From NCBI RefSeq assembly GCF_040869045.1, contig NC_090323.1, positions 268,960,392 through 269,024,391 of the forward strand: 64,000 bases of DNA, written 5' to 3'. A program made the translations under genes and the position numbers. Below, in pieces: positions 1 through 10,140 of this stretch; the stretch's first letter is position 1; the number at the start of each line of letters is the position of its first letter. The notes under the pieces are model-generated. The model had not been told where the DNA came from, did no database searches, and was given only the letters and a program-made list of their open reading frames with translations. This DNA is from Eurosta solidaginis. Its lineage: Eukaryota > Arthropoda > Insecta > Diptera > Tephritidae.

Positions 1-292
1 GGACGGGATCGGATAAAGACCACGGCAACATAGATATAGAACTAGTTTAAAAGGCTCGTAGACATAGAATAATAAGCTATAACTTAGCAAAAAATAGTTT
101 TGAATCAATGATATTTCACTTTACAAGTTTTATTGTAAGAGGAAATGGGCAGACATTTGCCTTTTAAAGGGGCGGTGCCACGTTTTATGTAGAAAAGTAA
201 TTTATCTGAAATGAAATGTACAATTGAAGCTCACGCTGAGTATATAATAATCGGTTACACCCAAACTTAGACACCTTTACTTGTTTTTATTA
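1..292 (-). mobile_element. Terminal fragment of a dispersed repeat family (ends in AAGTTYGGGTGTAACCG)
   Basis: This block is about 90% alike, by eye, to 57512-57797 in the same orientation. It shares the long unit around aatagttttgaatcaatg and the end cacgctgagtatataata followed by cggttacacccaaacttag. Read on the minus strand it is the head of the same family as 55248-57800 and 60239-62287. The copy runs off the left edge of the window, so its full length is unknown. No coding capacity is visible; the element is probably non-autonomous. Confidence 0.75.
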
Positions 293-340
293 TGAAATGC
301 TTAACATTCATATTATTATTGATGGTGAATTGTCTACATT

Positions 341-650
341 GTTGAACTGGCTGGTCCGTGAGGATCTCACATTGACTCAATAAGTCCACAGTGCTACCAG
401 AAGTTTGCTGAACGACCAAACTGAAAAACCCTATCATAAACCAAGTCCTACGTTATAAAATAGCTCCATCCTATTGGGAAATACTAGAAGTTTTCTAGCT
501 CTTTCTGCATCTACATTTAATAGCTGTGCCACTTCCTTTAGCTGGAATCTCAGCATAGCAGGTCTGGCCCAAGCACAAACCGTGTTCGATTGTTGCCTCC
601 TCCAAACCTCGCTTCCTACACCTGCTATCACTGATGAGACTCACTGAAAA
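341..650 (-). pseudogene. R1/I-type LINE relic: ORF2 C-terminus and 3' UTR
   Basis: The minus strand encodes a 65-residue remnant (631 to 434) that ends ARKLLVFPNRMELFYNVGLGL-like, followed by a 3' UTR containing the reverse complement of gttgaactggctggtc. Three other loci in the window (16090-16640, 45790-46690, 54710-54990) carry the same C-terminal pattern (E/D-x-x-x-LLVF-x-x-x-x-ELFYN) and the same gaactggccggtca 3' UTR. I recognise it as the tail of ORF2 of a LINE with an RNase H domain. The copy is 5'-truncated and broken. Confidence 0.6.
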
Positions 651-1000
651 CATGCGACGCCAGAAGACCTTGCCCAGAGGGACACAAGCAAATTTGTTAG
701 TCTAAGTTTGTAAGAACTGCTGATCATCGATACTTTAAAGCGCATTTCTTGTATTTACGCCTTACCTGCGTGGTCGATCATGCGCAGTTCTAGCCTTATT
801 TCAATCACTACGGTAAAAGTTTGAAGTAAGATCATCCGATTTTTAATTTCCATCTATATGCCCATGGACCTAGAAGAGATTATGTTTCTCCCTATCCCGA
901 TTCTTTTCAGAATTGTTTGCACTCAAATACACTTTTGAATGCTGTGCTATGTGAGATTATGGCCCTAATTGCTGCTTCTTGTCAGTATAAAGGTTCACGC
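651..1000. other. No gene seen
   Basis: I see no convincing coding or repeat signal between the LINE tail and the RNase H relic. The ORFs here are short and shared by both strands. Confidence 0.5.
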
Positions 1001-1004
1001 AGCG

Positions 1005-1515
1005 CTAGTTTAAGCTATTTACCTCCAGTATCTGTAATGTTCTGGTCGCGAGTACTTTTTCCGCTTGAAAAATACTACAGTGATTCGGCATCTTGTAAGA
1101 TCTGTTTATTTCCGCATCAGCGTAGTTTACCGCACACCCTACTCTTTCCATTATTTTGGAACCATCGGTGTACTGGCGTATCTCGTCTGTCATTTGAGTG
1201 TGCTTACGCCAATCTGTCGTGATTGGTTCAAAAACCCAATTGGAATGATGTGGTCTGTTCATCCAATATTTGAAGCCGCAGTACTACTTTGTACATATGG
1301 CCTGCGCTTAAACTACCCAAAAGCACTACCATTCGTTGCAGTTGATAACGCTATATTCTTTGAAACAAGATCTAGAAGCGGAAAGTGCAGAACGACAAAC
1401 AGTCAAGCCGGTGCCCGTTCTCAAGGCTCCCGCTATGCTAGGCATTGATTATGTGCCTGATCAGTTGATGGATAACCATCGTCGATAGCAGTGGGGATAA
1501 TACCCCACCGTGCCC
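1005..1515 (-). pseudogene. Degenerate LINE ORF2: RNase H and reverse transcriptase scraps
   Basis: The minus-strand ORF 1262-1005 contains YTDGSKIMERVGCAV followed by SYKMPNHCSIFQAEKVLA. This matches the RNase H pattern of I/R1-group LINEs: TDGSK with the first catalytic Asp, and FQAE with the catalytic Glu. Further upstream on the minus strand (about 1510-1455) GHGGVLSPLLSTMVIHQLI matches the RT motif PQGGVLSPLLW. The two lie closer together than in an intact ORF2 and are out of frame, so the copy is deleted and frameshifted. The plus-strand ORFs over this interval are antisense shadows. Confidence 0.6.
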
Positions 1516-1989
1516 ATTTAACAGCTGATTTTGTCGCCTCATACAACCCCCACAGCGAAATAATCTTCCTGCAATTTAGCACGCAGCCGATACATCTGGC
1601 TAGGTTTGGATGTACTTCAATGTAATTAAGACTATCAATTAAGTCCCGGCAATATTTAAGAAGACTTCTAAGGCATACTCCTTATATTAAGGGCTTTCTT
1701 TATACGCTGTATTGTGTAGAACCGTTTTCCATTCATGTTTAACTTTATAAACACATCGTTCAGTTTCTGATACGATTAATGTAGGAAAATTGCACCAAAA
1801 AATCCAGCGGATGACGGAAAGTTTCAAGAGCAGGAAACATAATGGCTACCTGGCGTCTAGACTGTAGTAAAGTAGTGGAGGTAGCATTTCTCCTCGTTAC
1901 ACGGAGGCTAAGAGTTGGTATGGAAAATGCACCAAATAATATGCCAAATATGGTCGGACGAGCGCATATCTCCTGATGGAATATTAAGT
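1516..1989. other. No gene seen
   Basis: The DNA is AT-rich. It may be more of the decayed LINE upstream of the RT scrap, but I cannot align a motif to it. Confidence 0.4.
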
Positions 1990-1993
1990 ATAC

Positions 1994-2485
1994 TGTGACG
2001 AATATTAGCAACACTAAGGCATACTATAATCTCTAAACCGATACTAAGCAGTCACTTGTATCTACATAAACAAATCAATCATTATGTCTACACATATGTA
2101 CATACAGCAGCGAAGAGTTACTCACAAAAGTATGCAATCATCAGCAGAGTATATCTCACACATACACATGCATATTTCTGAGATACTCACAAAAGTATGC
2201 AATCTTTTTAGCGAACTAGTAAATTCTAGAAATAGAAACGCCTAGAAATATGCCAATATGGAAACCGAAGAGTATAAAAGCAGCACCAGCTGAGGCATGA
2301 CCAATCAGTTTGATTTAAACACGCTATCAGTTGCGAAGTATAATAGTTATTGTGGAATATTTTCAAAGTAGTCTAATAAAGACCATTTTGCATTATTGAA
2401 TATTGGAGTTATTTATTCAACAGTTTAGCGATAAGAACGTTAGTAGAAGGTTGCAAATAAGCGGGGTTTCCCTAAATTCATTATA
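1994..2485 (+). mobile_element. Solo LTR of a gypsy-like retrotransposon, plus orientation
   Basis: The block begins TGTGACGAATATTAG and ends in a degenerate TTATA (TTACA in the other copies). It is flanked by a 4-bp duplication ATAC (1990-1993 and 2486-2489). Inside are a TATA box (tataaaa, 2273-2279), the conserved stretch aatcagtttgatttaa, and a polyadenylation signal aataaa (2375-2380). The same LTR recurs inverted at 33663-34236 and 47650-48211 and in plus orientation from 53500. No gag or pol lies alongside, so it is a solo LTR left by LTR-LTR recombination. The superfamily call rests only on the TG..CA ends and the 4-bp duplication. Confidence 0.75.
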
Positions 2486-3044
2486 ATACTTTTGCCAATC
2501 TACGAGAGAGGTAGTCCCGCAAAACTCTCTAAAGGGCCTCTCCGAATCTTTTAAAAATAATTGAGGGTTTAGACTGGACGAATCCTTATCGTGGGATTTC
2601 TTTAATTTGTAGCCACGTGGTTGTTGAATGATATAAATTCGGGACTGCGATGAACTTCGCCTAACTAGGAATCAGCGAATGAAATGTCAACCTAGAATTT
2701 AAACGGAGAATCATCCTTGCCAAATAGTTCTACTTTGGACTGAGTTGGCAATTGAAAAGTGAAACAAAAGTTAAAAAGTCTCTGATGTATGATTCTGTGT
2801 CATAGACACCAGTAATTGTTCTTTTTATTTCAGGAGACGCACATGACTTACTTATACCAAAGAAATGTACAAAGGTAAGGGAAAATATCCGTTAAAATAA
2901 TAGGATGGTTTTAATATACCGTCGGCTACAGGTTGTCGGAAGATAAATATTTGTCTTTCTGAGTTTCGCAATAAAAGCCCGAGTTCAGAAAAACCTACCC
3001 GTTATATTTGTAATATCACTTTCAGGAAGAGTTGACTTTCTTAC

Positions 3045-3810
3045 CATTTCTCACTCTCACACCTTCACGCGTATCACCCAAAATTGCTGAAACACTAAAT
3101 TTCAATATTGGCTTAGTGCTATTCTCCTTCAGGATTGTTGTTTCCTTCTCCTCGATCTTTGGCAGTCTTAATGTCTCATTCTCATGCACATCCATATCAT
3201 CATCACCGTCAGGATCGAGTTCTGGATCAATCATATCATCATCGATGCCAATATCTGGCTCTTCTTCGTCATCCTCCACACTACCAACACTTTCACTACC
3301 ACCATTCACAACACTAAGATGACAACATTTATCACATTTGAAATTATTTTCACGTTTTATCACTTCTTCGCCAGTATAATTTTTTGTATTCATAATTTGT
3401 GCAAAATTACCACAACGATTACAACACAATTCTACGCGTTCACCGATGCGACCACCGTCGGGACTATGACCATTGGTGGCGCTGCTATCTGTGCCATTCG
3501 CTAAAATATCATATTTTTGATCTATAGAGTTGCTGAGTTGCGTTGAGTCTTCTTCATGTGACGATGAAATCGATGAATTACGGCTAAGCAACATTTTGTG
3601 ACAATTTGAAATCGTTATAGTCGAAGAAGTTGCGACGGCACCAAAATCACCGCGCGAGGCACTGGCAACCGTTTGCGTATGGGAGTTCAAAAGCGAATCG
3701 GCGGTGTCTGCTATAACGGTTAAACCATCAAAACTGCGTTTGGTGACCGGTTTTAGACTATTCTTTAATTGCTTTCGATTGACCGCGAGCTCAGCTAACA
3801 TGGCCACCAT
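3045..3810 (-). CDS. First coding exon of a probable Dbx-like homeobox transcription factor
   Basis: The minus-strand ORF starts at 3810. An in-frame TAA lies 17 codons upstream, so this is the first ATG; the second ATG (residue 4) has a slightly better context. The exon gives 255 codons plus one base and ends aaatg|gtaaga, a good splice donor at 3045/3044. Reading past it reaches a stop within seven codons. The protein has a Ser/Thr-rich N-terminus and two CxxC pairs (C130/C133 and C159/C162) that could bind a metal. Then comes a strongly acidic stretch (about 179-210) and PILKFSVSAIL at 234-244. Vertebrate DBX proteins carry a similar LKFGVNAIL motif ahead of the homeodomain, which is the basis for the Dbx-like call. 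No homeodomain exon was found in 1-3000, so it should lie further left. Other homeobox families with related motifs are possible. That this is a real gene is fairly sure; its identity is tentative. Confidence 0.55.
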
Positions 3811-5255
3811 AAGCGCAGACCATCCACGGAGAAAATAGTTTACACGAATATTTGCGTTTTAGCTATAGTTCTGGGCGAAATCTGTATAAATGCGTCAAGG
3901 ACTAAATTAAAACTGAGTTCATGTTGGATACTTTGATTTTTGTCTAGCGCTTGAATGGTGTCGCGTTGACTGCTCTTGGTTGATGACTGAACGACTTGCA
4001 TTTGGTGGTGGTGGTGTTGTTTGCAGGATGCGCATTTAAGGGATGCTTAACGGTGGTTGGTCTATTTCTCCTGCCCGCTATGGTGCACGTTTATTATTCA
4101 TGTATACGTGAATGCGTGTGTGTGTGTGAGTTTATCGATATGAATAAGACTGTGTGGCAAGTGCCACATGCTGCAGCAGTAAAATGCTCTTCTGCAATAA
4201 GGGGGCGCGCCACCATTTGTCCATTATGTACTTGCGCACTTAATGCATTTATGTAATTGTTTATGTATATATATATGTGTGTGAGTATTTCATTTATTTA
4301 TTTGTATGGTAGTTAAGGTAACCTCCATTGTGAGCTTTTGTTATCGTTCGTACTTCATGTTGTATAATAACTGTTTTTGTTGCTCCTGTTGATTTTTGGT
4401 ATGTTTGTTGTTGTTGGCATGTTTTGATTTGATTTTATTCGTTTGTTATAACAATAAAATATTAATTTTCTTGTAAAGTGAATATAACGATATTTGGATG
4501 TGAGAGATTTTCCTATGTATTTGTGTGTGTGTGTTTTTGTGTAGGTTTCATATGATGTGAGTTGAATTTCGGAAGTGGGATGCACAAGCTTGGACATATT
4601 ATTTAACGTTTAATGGCTATGTCAATGGGTACTTGTGCAAAAATGATAGTTTCAAATAAATATAAGTAAAGAAATTTATGGATGTGCAATTTGTAACAAA
4701 AATATTTTAGTGGAGTTCGTTTTAATTTACTAATTTCTTCATTATAATATTTTATTAATTTATTGCATTCATACATACATGCGGTTCAAAAAACTTTATT
4801 TTTAATTAAAATATGTACCTACTTACAAAAATATATATTTAACACACAAATTACTGAAGGTCGGGAGCTGTAGCCCATGAGCCTTGGGGGTAAAATGATA
4901 CGAAGAAAATATCCAACCGCTTTGTTTTTTTTTTGTTGCACTATAGCAATATTAAATTATTATTTTTTTAATAAATATTAATTCTAGTAAATAGCAAATC
5001 AAACTTTTCTAGGTCCACCAAAAGGAAAAGTAAAGAAAGGTTACACCATATCTTATACATTATTTCTAATTGCTGTTTTTATGTACAGGTCCCTTTCGCT
5101 CTTATTTGGAATCGAAATCTATAAATAAAGTTTTGGTTATAAAGATGGAGATGCGTGCTAATAGCGAGCTTTTGGTGGTATTGGTCGTAGCGCATTTGTT
5201 TAGCTATATTTTATTAAAATAATTTGTTAAAAATAAACGATTGTTAGCACATAAA
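3811..5255. other. Upstream flank of the minus-strand exon; microsatellites only
   Basis: This is the 5' side of the homeobox-like exon, so a promoter or 5' UTR exon could lie here, but no TATA box or initiator is convincing. Short TG/TA tracts occur at about 4115-4130, 4265-4285 and 4521-4535. The rest is AT-rich without coding signal. Confidence 0.45.
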
Positions 5256-5582
5256 GTAATCTATTTGTAATCGCGGGTTCGAATCGAGCTCAAGGCCTAA
5301 AAATAATGTGGTGGCTGAATGGTTATAGCAGCGGCGCCTAAACGTTGCCGATGAAGGAATTTAGCAGTTCCCGAAATGGATCTATACAACGAGCTTTGGC
5401 AGTTGTCTAAAAATTTTTCTTCTATTCTAATTTAAAAATTTTTTCAATTAAGAAAAAAAAAAAATTTATCATAACAATAATAATGATAAAAAATTATTGT
5501 TAGGCCTTGAGCTCGATTCGAACCCGCGATCTTAAAATCAGTAGGCCGATATAACAACAAAAATTGGTAATCTATTTGTAAT
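5256..5582 (-). mobile_element. SINE-like retroposon with 16-bp target duplication and inverted ends
   Basis: The insertion (about 5272-5566) is flanked by a perfect 16-bp direct repeat gtaatctatttgtaat (5256-5271 and 5567-5582), the hallmark of LINE-mediated retroposition. Both ends carry tcgcgggttcgaatcgagct in opposite orientations. That segment includes a tRNA B-box-like ggttcgaatc, so the element is tRNA-related, but no A box sits at the correct distance. The interior contains ctgaatggttatagcagcgg and an AT-rich segment. Two further copies lie at 8371-8582 and 9449-9535. Confidence 0.7.
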
Positions 5583-6360
5583 ATCGCACTATTGTGAATA
5601 TTTGATTAGAACTAACACTGCATTACCGACAGCTGCTAAGATTCATCAGTGGCAGCGCAAGCGTACGTAATTTATAGATATTTGATTGATAGAACAGCTG
5701 ATTTCTGTTGATATTTGAAAGAGACTTATATTTGTTGCGCAAGATGCGCACGGGTCCGGCTAGTTTACAATAAAACAAATTCTATTTTGTATTTAAGTAC
5801 TTTAGAAAAAAACATCTGGGCGAAATTTTGATACATTGATATTGTTGTTTTGTTACATCAATAAAGATAAATTCTATCCAGCTTTTTTCTCAGAGTTCGC
5901 ACAAGTTGACACTTCTACATTGGAAATTTGAACAAAATTGGACACAATAAAAGCAGAGCTAAATCCGATTCGTTGGAATGGACTAAAGCAATGGTGGCCA
6001 CAAAAATTGAAACTGTCGCTGTGTTGGTAAGAGAAAATTTGCCGCAGTGGTAATGGTTTAGTCGTTGATAAACGGGCAACGTTGCAAGATAGAAAAACGC
6101 TTGTTTATTTTCCCCCAAAAAACAGTTCGCAAATACGTTAAAAAAAAATGCACAAATAAACAATAGCCTCCCTAATCTGCTTGCTCATTGCCTACTAAAC
6201 GAAAGAGAAGAAATGAATGTGTGATAATTGAGCGTTACAGTGGGTCCTAATCATTTTTGAAAGCTTCCGGGATTTTTGTTTGTCTATAGAGTAACTTACT
6301 TTTTAAATGGCTTTATTTAGCTTGACTTGACAGGGCGGCCGGCCGGTAATTAAAATTTAA
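5583..6360. other. No gene; possible Helentron-like end near 5740-5763
   Basis: The sequence gatgcgcacgggtccggctagt near 5742-5763 (written here only in outline: a short gcgc hairpin then CTAGT) resembles the 3' ends of Helentron-type rolling-circle transposons known from insects. No Rep/helicase ORF is present. The assignment rests on one terminal motif and is weak. The rest of the interval shows nothing recognisable. Confidence 0.25.
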
Positions 6361-6424
6361 ATAACTTCCCTATAAGATTAAATTTGAAATATAGTTAAGA
6401 ACCCGACGACAATGCAATAATAAG

Positions 6425-6685
6425 AAAAAAACTCCGATAGGTGGCGCATGGATAGAAATATTTCAAAAAATCGTATTTGTGGTCCGATATGGCTCATATT
6501 TGGAACACATAATACATACAAGAATAGAAAGAGACCTATGAAAAAAAATCGGAGCTGGGTGGCACAAGTATCGATATATTCAAAAAAATCGTATTTGTGG
6601 TCCGATTTTGTCCATATTTGGAACACATAATACATACATGAATAGAAAGCGACTGATGTCCGATTTGGCTCATATTTGGAACAAG
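6425..6685. repeat. Two-and-a-half-copy tandem repeat, period 118 bp
   Basis: The stretch tcgtatttgtggtccgat starts at 6471 and again at 6589, giving a 118-bp period. Each unit also carries catatttggaacacataata and an upstream tccgat/tcggag..ggtggc segment. A third partial unit (tccgatttggctcatatt) begins near 6659. Both strands show short ORFs that mirror the repeat. No gene is implied. Confidence 0.8.
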
Positions 6686-6845
6686 TCCTGTAGAAGTGAC
6701 ATCAAAATATTTTGGAGTTTGAGGCGGGACAAGCATACGTGGCGCAGAGTCGAGTAAAGTATTTGGAAGGATTATGTATTGGGGACTTAGATTGTAACAA
6801 ATTGTCAGGAAAGAGTCCTAAAACGAGTCACTAACAAAGACTAAA

Positions 6846-7298
6846 AACTTGAAAATAAAATAATTAAAAAAAAAATTTTTAGTTAAACGGTTTTATTGTA
6901 AATAGTACTTACATGAAGTAATAATAATACTAAAAGCTAGAAAATAATTAGGTAGGTCCTGGGTACTAGTCATCACACTCCTCATCAATCTAGGGCGTTG
7001 ATCAGACAATTAAATAAAAGTGTTGGGCGCGTGAAATTTCTAAAAATGTGAGGCGTAGAATAACTTGATTAAGGTTCAGTTGGTTTTACTTATGACTGTT
7101 AATAGAAATTTTATGCGTGCAACGCTTTTATTTAATTGTCTGATCAACGCCCTAGATTGATGAGGGGTATGATGACTAGTACCTAGGACCTACCTAAATA
7201 TTTTCTAGCTTTTAGTTATATTATTATTTAATGTAAGTATTGCTTTCCATAAAACCGTTTGACTTAAATTTTTTTTTTTTTTTATTATTTTATTAATT
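6846..7298. mobile_element. Foldback/MITE-like element with about 180-bp inverted arms
   Basis: The left arm (about 6850-7035) and the right arm (about 7110-7295) are inverted copies of each other, about 90% alike by eye. Shared stretches include aaacggttttat, aaaagctagaaaat, aggtaggtcctgggtactag and gggcgttgatcagacaatta. About 75 bp of unique spacer separates them. There is no coding capacity, as expected of a non-autonomous foldback element. Target duplications could not be assigned because both ends are poly-A/T. Confidence 0.75.
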
Positions 7299-7299
7299 G

Positions 7300-7823
7300 C
7301 GTACACAGTTCAAAGTGGGACTCGTTGCCAGAGTTATTCCCTAATTTGGTTTCCAACCTAACATTGCTTTCGATGTTGATGCTTTTTCCCAGATAGAAGA
7401 AGTCTCGAATCGGTACTTAGTGACATGGCTGCCAAGGCGCGAATGTGACGATTTTTTCTTGTATGACTGAAATTACTTTTGGAATTTGGAAACTAAAAAA
7501 AAAAAAAAAAAATGGTGTCGCGACCGTTACAGGAAAAGGTTAAGAAGTGTAAACTGAAATTTTTCAAATTTAAATCTTTTCATATGTGTCAAATAACAAG
7601 TTTATAAAACACTCAGAAAATTTCATTGACAGTGGTAAAATCGTAAAGTTTTTCTCACTTTTTGTACGCGTCGCGACCGTTATATTCGGCATATTTTCTC
7701 TGAAAATTAAAGCGCTATTTTTAGGCCGGAAGTTTTTTTAATCAAGCGAGGAACGGGATAAAAAGAAATATTCCATGTTCCGTGAAATCAGTGAGATTAA
7801 TAACCTTTCTATGCTAACCCCCT
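7300..7823. other. No gene seen
   Basis: The DNA is AT-rich with an A-run near 7495-7511. I see no supported feature. Confidence 0.5.
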
Positions 7824-8030
7824 TTGCGGCCACAGTGGTGTGGTGGTAGCATGCTGCGCCTACTACACCGAAGATCCTGGTTTCACGCCCCGAGTAAACA
7901 AGAAACAAGTTTTTTTCAATTAGAAGAAAGTTTTTCTAAGCAGGATGGCCCCTCGGCAGTGAATTGGCAAGCACTCCAAGTGTGTTTTTACCATGAAAAC
8001 CTTCTGAAGGAAAATTCGGTGCCCCCCATA
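7824..8030 (+). mobile_element. tRNA-derived SINE, truncated copy A
   Basis: The block starts cggccacagtggtgtggtgg and continues with an A-box-like tggtagcatgctgcgcc and a decayed B box (ggtttcacgcc). It then has the SINE body (ttcaattagaagaaagtttt, cccctcggcagtg, accatgaaaa). It aligns throughout with the better-preserved copy at 30370-30728 but stops after about 200 bp. Confidence 0.75.
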
Positions 8031-8033
8031 AAT

Positions 8034-8195
8034 TCAGAAAGAAAAAATTCAGAAACGCATTTTTCCAGAAAACATTAGTCAGAACCCTTTTTTCAGAAAG
8101 ACAAAATTCAGAGGTCAAAACTCAGAAGTCAAATCTCAGAAGTCTTTTCAGAAGTCAAAATGCAAAAGTCAAAATTCAGAAAGTAATCAGACGAC
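8034..8195. repeat. Short tandem repeat of a cagaagtcaaaatt-type motif
   Basis: Ten or more degenerate copies of an 11 to 17-bp motif (cagaaagtcaaaattcag and variants) follow directly on the SINE copy. The array ends gtcaaaattcagaaagtaat. The same motif and ending recur at 9806-9876, so the two arrays are direct repeats flanking 8200-9800. Confidence 0.65.
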
Positions 8196-8370
8196 AGAAA
8201 AAATATTAAATCAAAACCTTTATTTATTTGGGAGGAATTATGTATAAAGAAAAAGTAGTACAATTTAAAATTTTGAATTGTGTGCAATAGCAAGCATGAA
8301 TTAATTAATTTTTTTCCCGTTTATCTTTTTCAAATGAATTTACAATTTTTGTGTTATATCGGCCGAATGA

Positions 8371-8582
8371 TTTGTAAGATCGCGAGTTCTAATAGAGAGC
8401 TCAAGGCCTAACAATAATTATTTTATCATTATTATTGTAACGATACATTTTTCTTAATTGAAAAATTTTTAAATTAGAATAGAAGAAAGAAAAAAATTTA
8501 GACAACTACCAAAGCTCGTTTCGGGATCATCGGCACTGTTTAGGCGCCGCTGCTATAACCATTCAGCTATCACAGCGGTTGT
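8371..8582 (+). mobile_element. Second copy of the SINE-like family seen at 5256
   Basis: Relative to 5272-5545 this copy is inverted. It starts gatcgcgagttctaatagag (a decayed B-box end) and continues gctcaaggcctaacaataat. It ends with the complement of ctgaatggttatagcagcgg. It lacks a second inverted end and a clear target duplication. Confidence 0.65.
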
Positions 8583-8597
8583 TTGTTTGTCTACATT

Positions 8598-9277
8598 CAC
8601 CCTCATTGTCATTGGCGTCGTCGTCACTGAACGACGACGACTCACGACGACGTTTTAAATTCGGTATTGCCGTTGTCGTTTTCGATAACTATTGACGACT
8701 ATCGACAAATGTTTGGTATTGGCTAAGCAAATTTGCTGTCGTCGTCGCCCTCACACGACGCAATTTGTGTCGACGCTGTTTTTACTGATGACAGAAGGAA
8801 AATTTGTAAGTAAAAAATTTAATTTTTAATTAATTAAATATACATACATGTAATATGCATTGTTTTTTTAGATATTCAAAATGAAAATAACGAGTGCGCA
8901 ATAATTCGAGGTTCTTGTAGCTGGGCTAGAAAAAATCGAAGATATTTCTGATTTTTTTTCTATTGAGTCTAAGCTCCTCTTTTTTATTTTCGTTACTAGA
9001 GCTCATAATAAAACATTTTTGTAAAATCTTGAAAAGAAATATTTAAACAAATCTCAAATCGCGAAAAAAGGTACAGAAATAGTAAAAAAATCGAACAGCT
9101 GATCCAGAATTAACAGAGATGGTATATTTTCCTTTCGTTTTATCGATAAATTGTCGTCGTCGTCTCAACAAGCTTAGCCAATACCGATTTGGTGTCGAAG
9201 TGACGACGACGTCGATACAATGTGACGTCGACGGAAATAGGACGACGATGTCGACGACGACAATGACAATAAGGGTT
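8598..9277. mobile_element. GAC/GTC-rich foldback element
   Basis: The ends are inverted: accctcattgtcattg at 8599 and caatgacaataagggt ending near 9276. The arms (about 200 bp each) are dense in gacgac/gtcgtc trinucleotides and share cggtattggctaagc and ggaaaat in matching order. The central 270 bp are AT-rich. Translations of the arms are low-complexity shadows. I know no superfamily with these ends. Confidence 0.55.
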
Positions 9278-9448
9278 ATTATTTCTACTTCTATTCTGGT
9301 TCTTGTCAATTGATACTCACAGTACTGCGACATCTCTCGCAGAATGGATGGTGAAAATTGGACTTTTGTCATGGCAATGATTCCATAGTGTCATATTTTA
9401 TTGACACTTTTCCCCGTTCTCTGGGATGTATTAACAATTTTTGTTGTT

Positions 9449-9535
9449 TCAATTAAGAAAAAATGTATCATAACAATAGTTAATAATGATAAAATAATTA
9501 TTGTTAGGCCTTGAGCTCGATTCGAACCCGCGATA
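9449..9535 (-). mobile_element. Partial third copy of the SINE-like family
   Basis: The block runs from tcaattaagaaaaaatgtat through aattattgttaggccttgag to cgattcgaacccgcgat, matching the right half of 5272-5545 in the same orientation. The rest of the element is missing. Confidence 0.7.
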
Positions 9536-9805
9536 TTTTGAATTTACAGTATTAAAAAAACCAAGTCTTTATATTTTTTCTTGCGTTTCCGATATGGCTC
9601 GCCTCCAGTTGAAAATTGGTGCAGTTTTGTTTCTATTATTGCCTGTTCATTTTTTATTTTATTTAGGCAATTAAATATGTTAGGGTGGAATTACGTTGTG
9701 CCACCTTTCGATGGAGTTATTTGTAAGGACTTCACCCAATTTGGCGATATTATGATTATTCCATAATTTGTTTGAATATACCGCCTTCTTTCGACGTTGC
9801 TATGT

Positions 9806-9880
9806 TCCAGAGTGAAAAAAAATTCAGAAGTAAAATTTCAAAAGTCAAAATTCAGAAAGTAATCAGACAGCAAAAAAACA
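9806..9880. repeat. Second cagaagtcaaaatt array
   Basis: The stretch contains ttcagaagtaaaatttcaaa and gtcaaaattcagaaagtaat, the same order as the end of the array at 8034-8195. See that entry. Confidence 0.6.
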
Positions 9881-9979
9881 TGCAAAACATTGCATACATG
9901 ACAAGGAGTTTTGAGTGGCACTCTTTCTTTTTAAGGGGATGTTGCTGCCGTTGTAATGATAAAGAAACTTCCCGAAATT

Positions 9980-10140
9980 TTTGAGAAGTTTTATCGGTGA
10001 TATAGTCCTTTGCCGGAAATAGGTCCGGTATGTCCCAATAACTAGCACCATTAAAGTAAGCTCGACCATCTCGAGAACGATTTGATATGACTACGTTGAA
10101 CCTTCTAGGGTATCCCCCACCCCCAGTTCTATAAGAAACT
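9980..10140 (-). repeat. Copy of the ACCCGCGG dispersed repeat (3' part)
   Basis: On the minus strand it reads gaccccaagtttc, gggggtggggga, agaaggttcaacg, then caaatcgttctcgagatgg and ttaatggtgctag. It ends with a degraded ccggcaaaggactatatc. This is the order found in the plus copies at 45903-46215 and 48645-48975. Confidence 0.6.

Noticed and set aside
1065..1448. 127-codon plus ORF
   Set aside because: It is antisense to the RNase H relic and has no domain of its own.
3032..3504. Plus-strand ORFs over the homeobox-like exon
   Set aside because: They are rich in His/Ile/Ser from the complement of the acidic GAT/GAC/GAA codons and have no splice or domain support.
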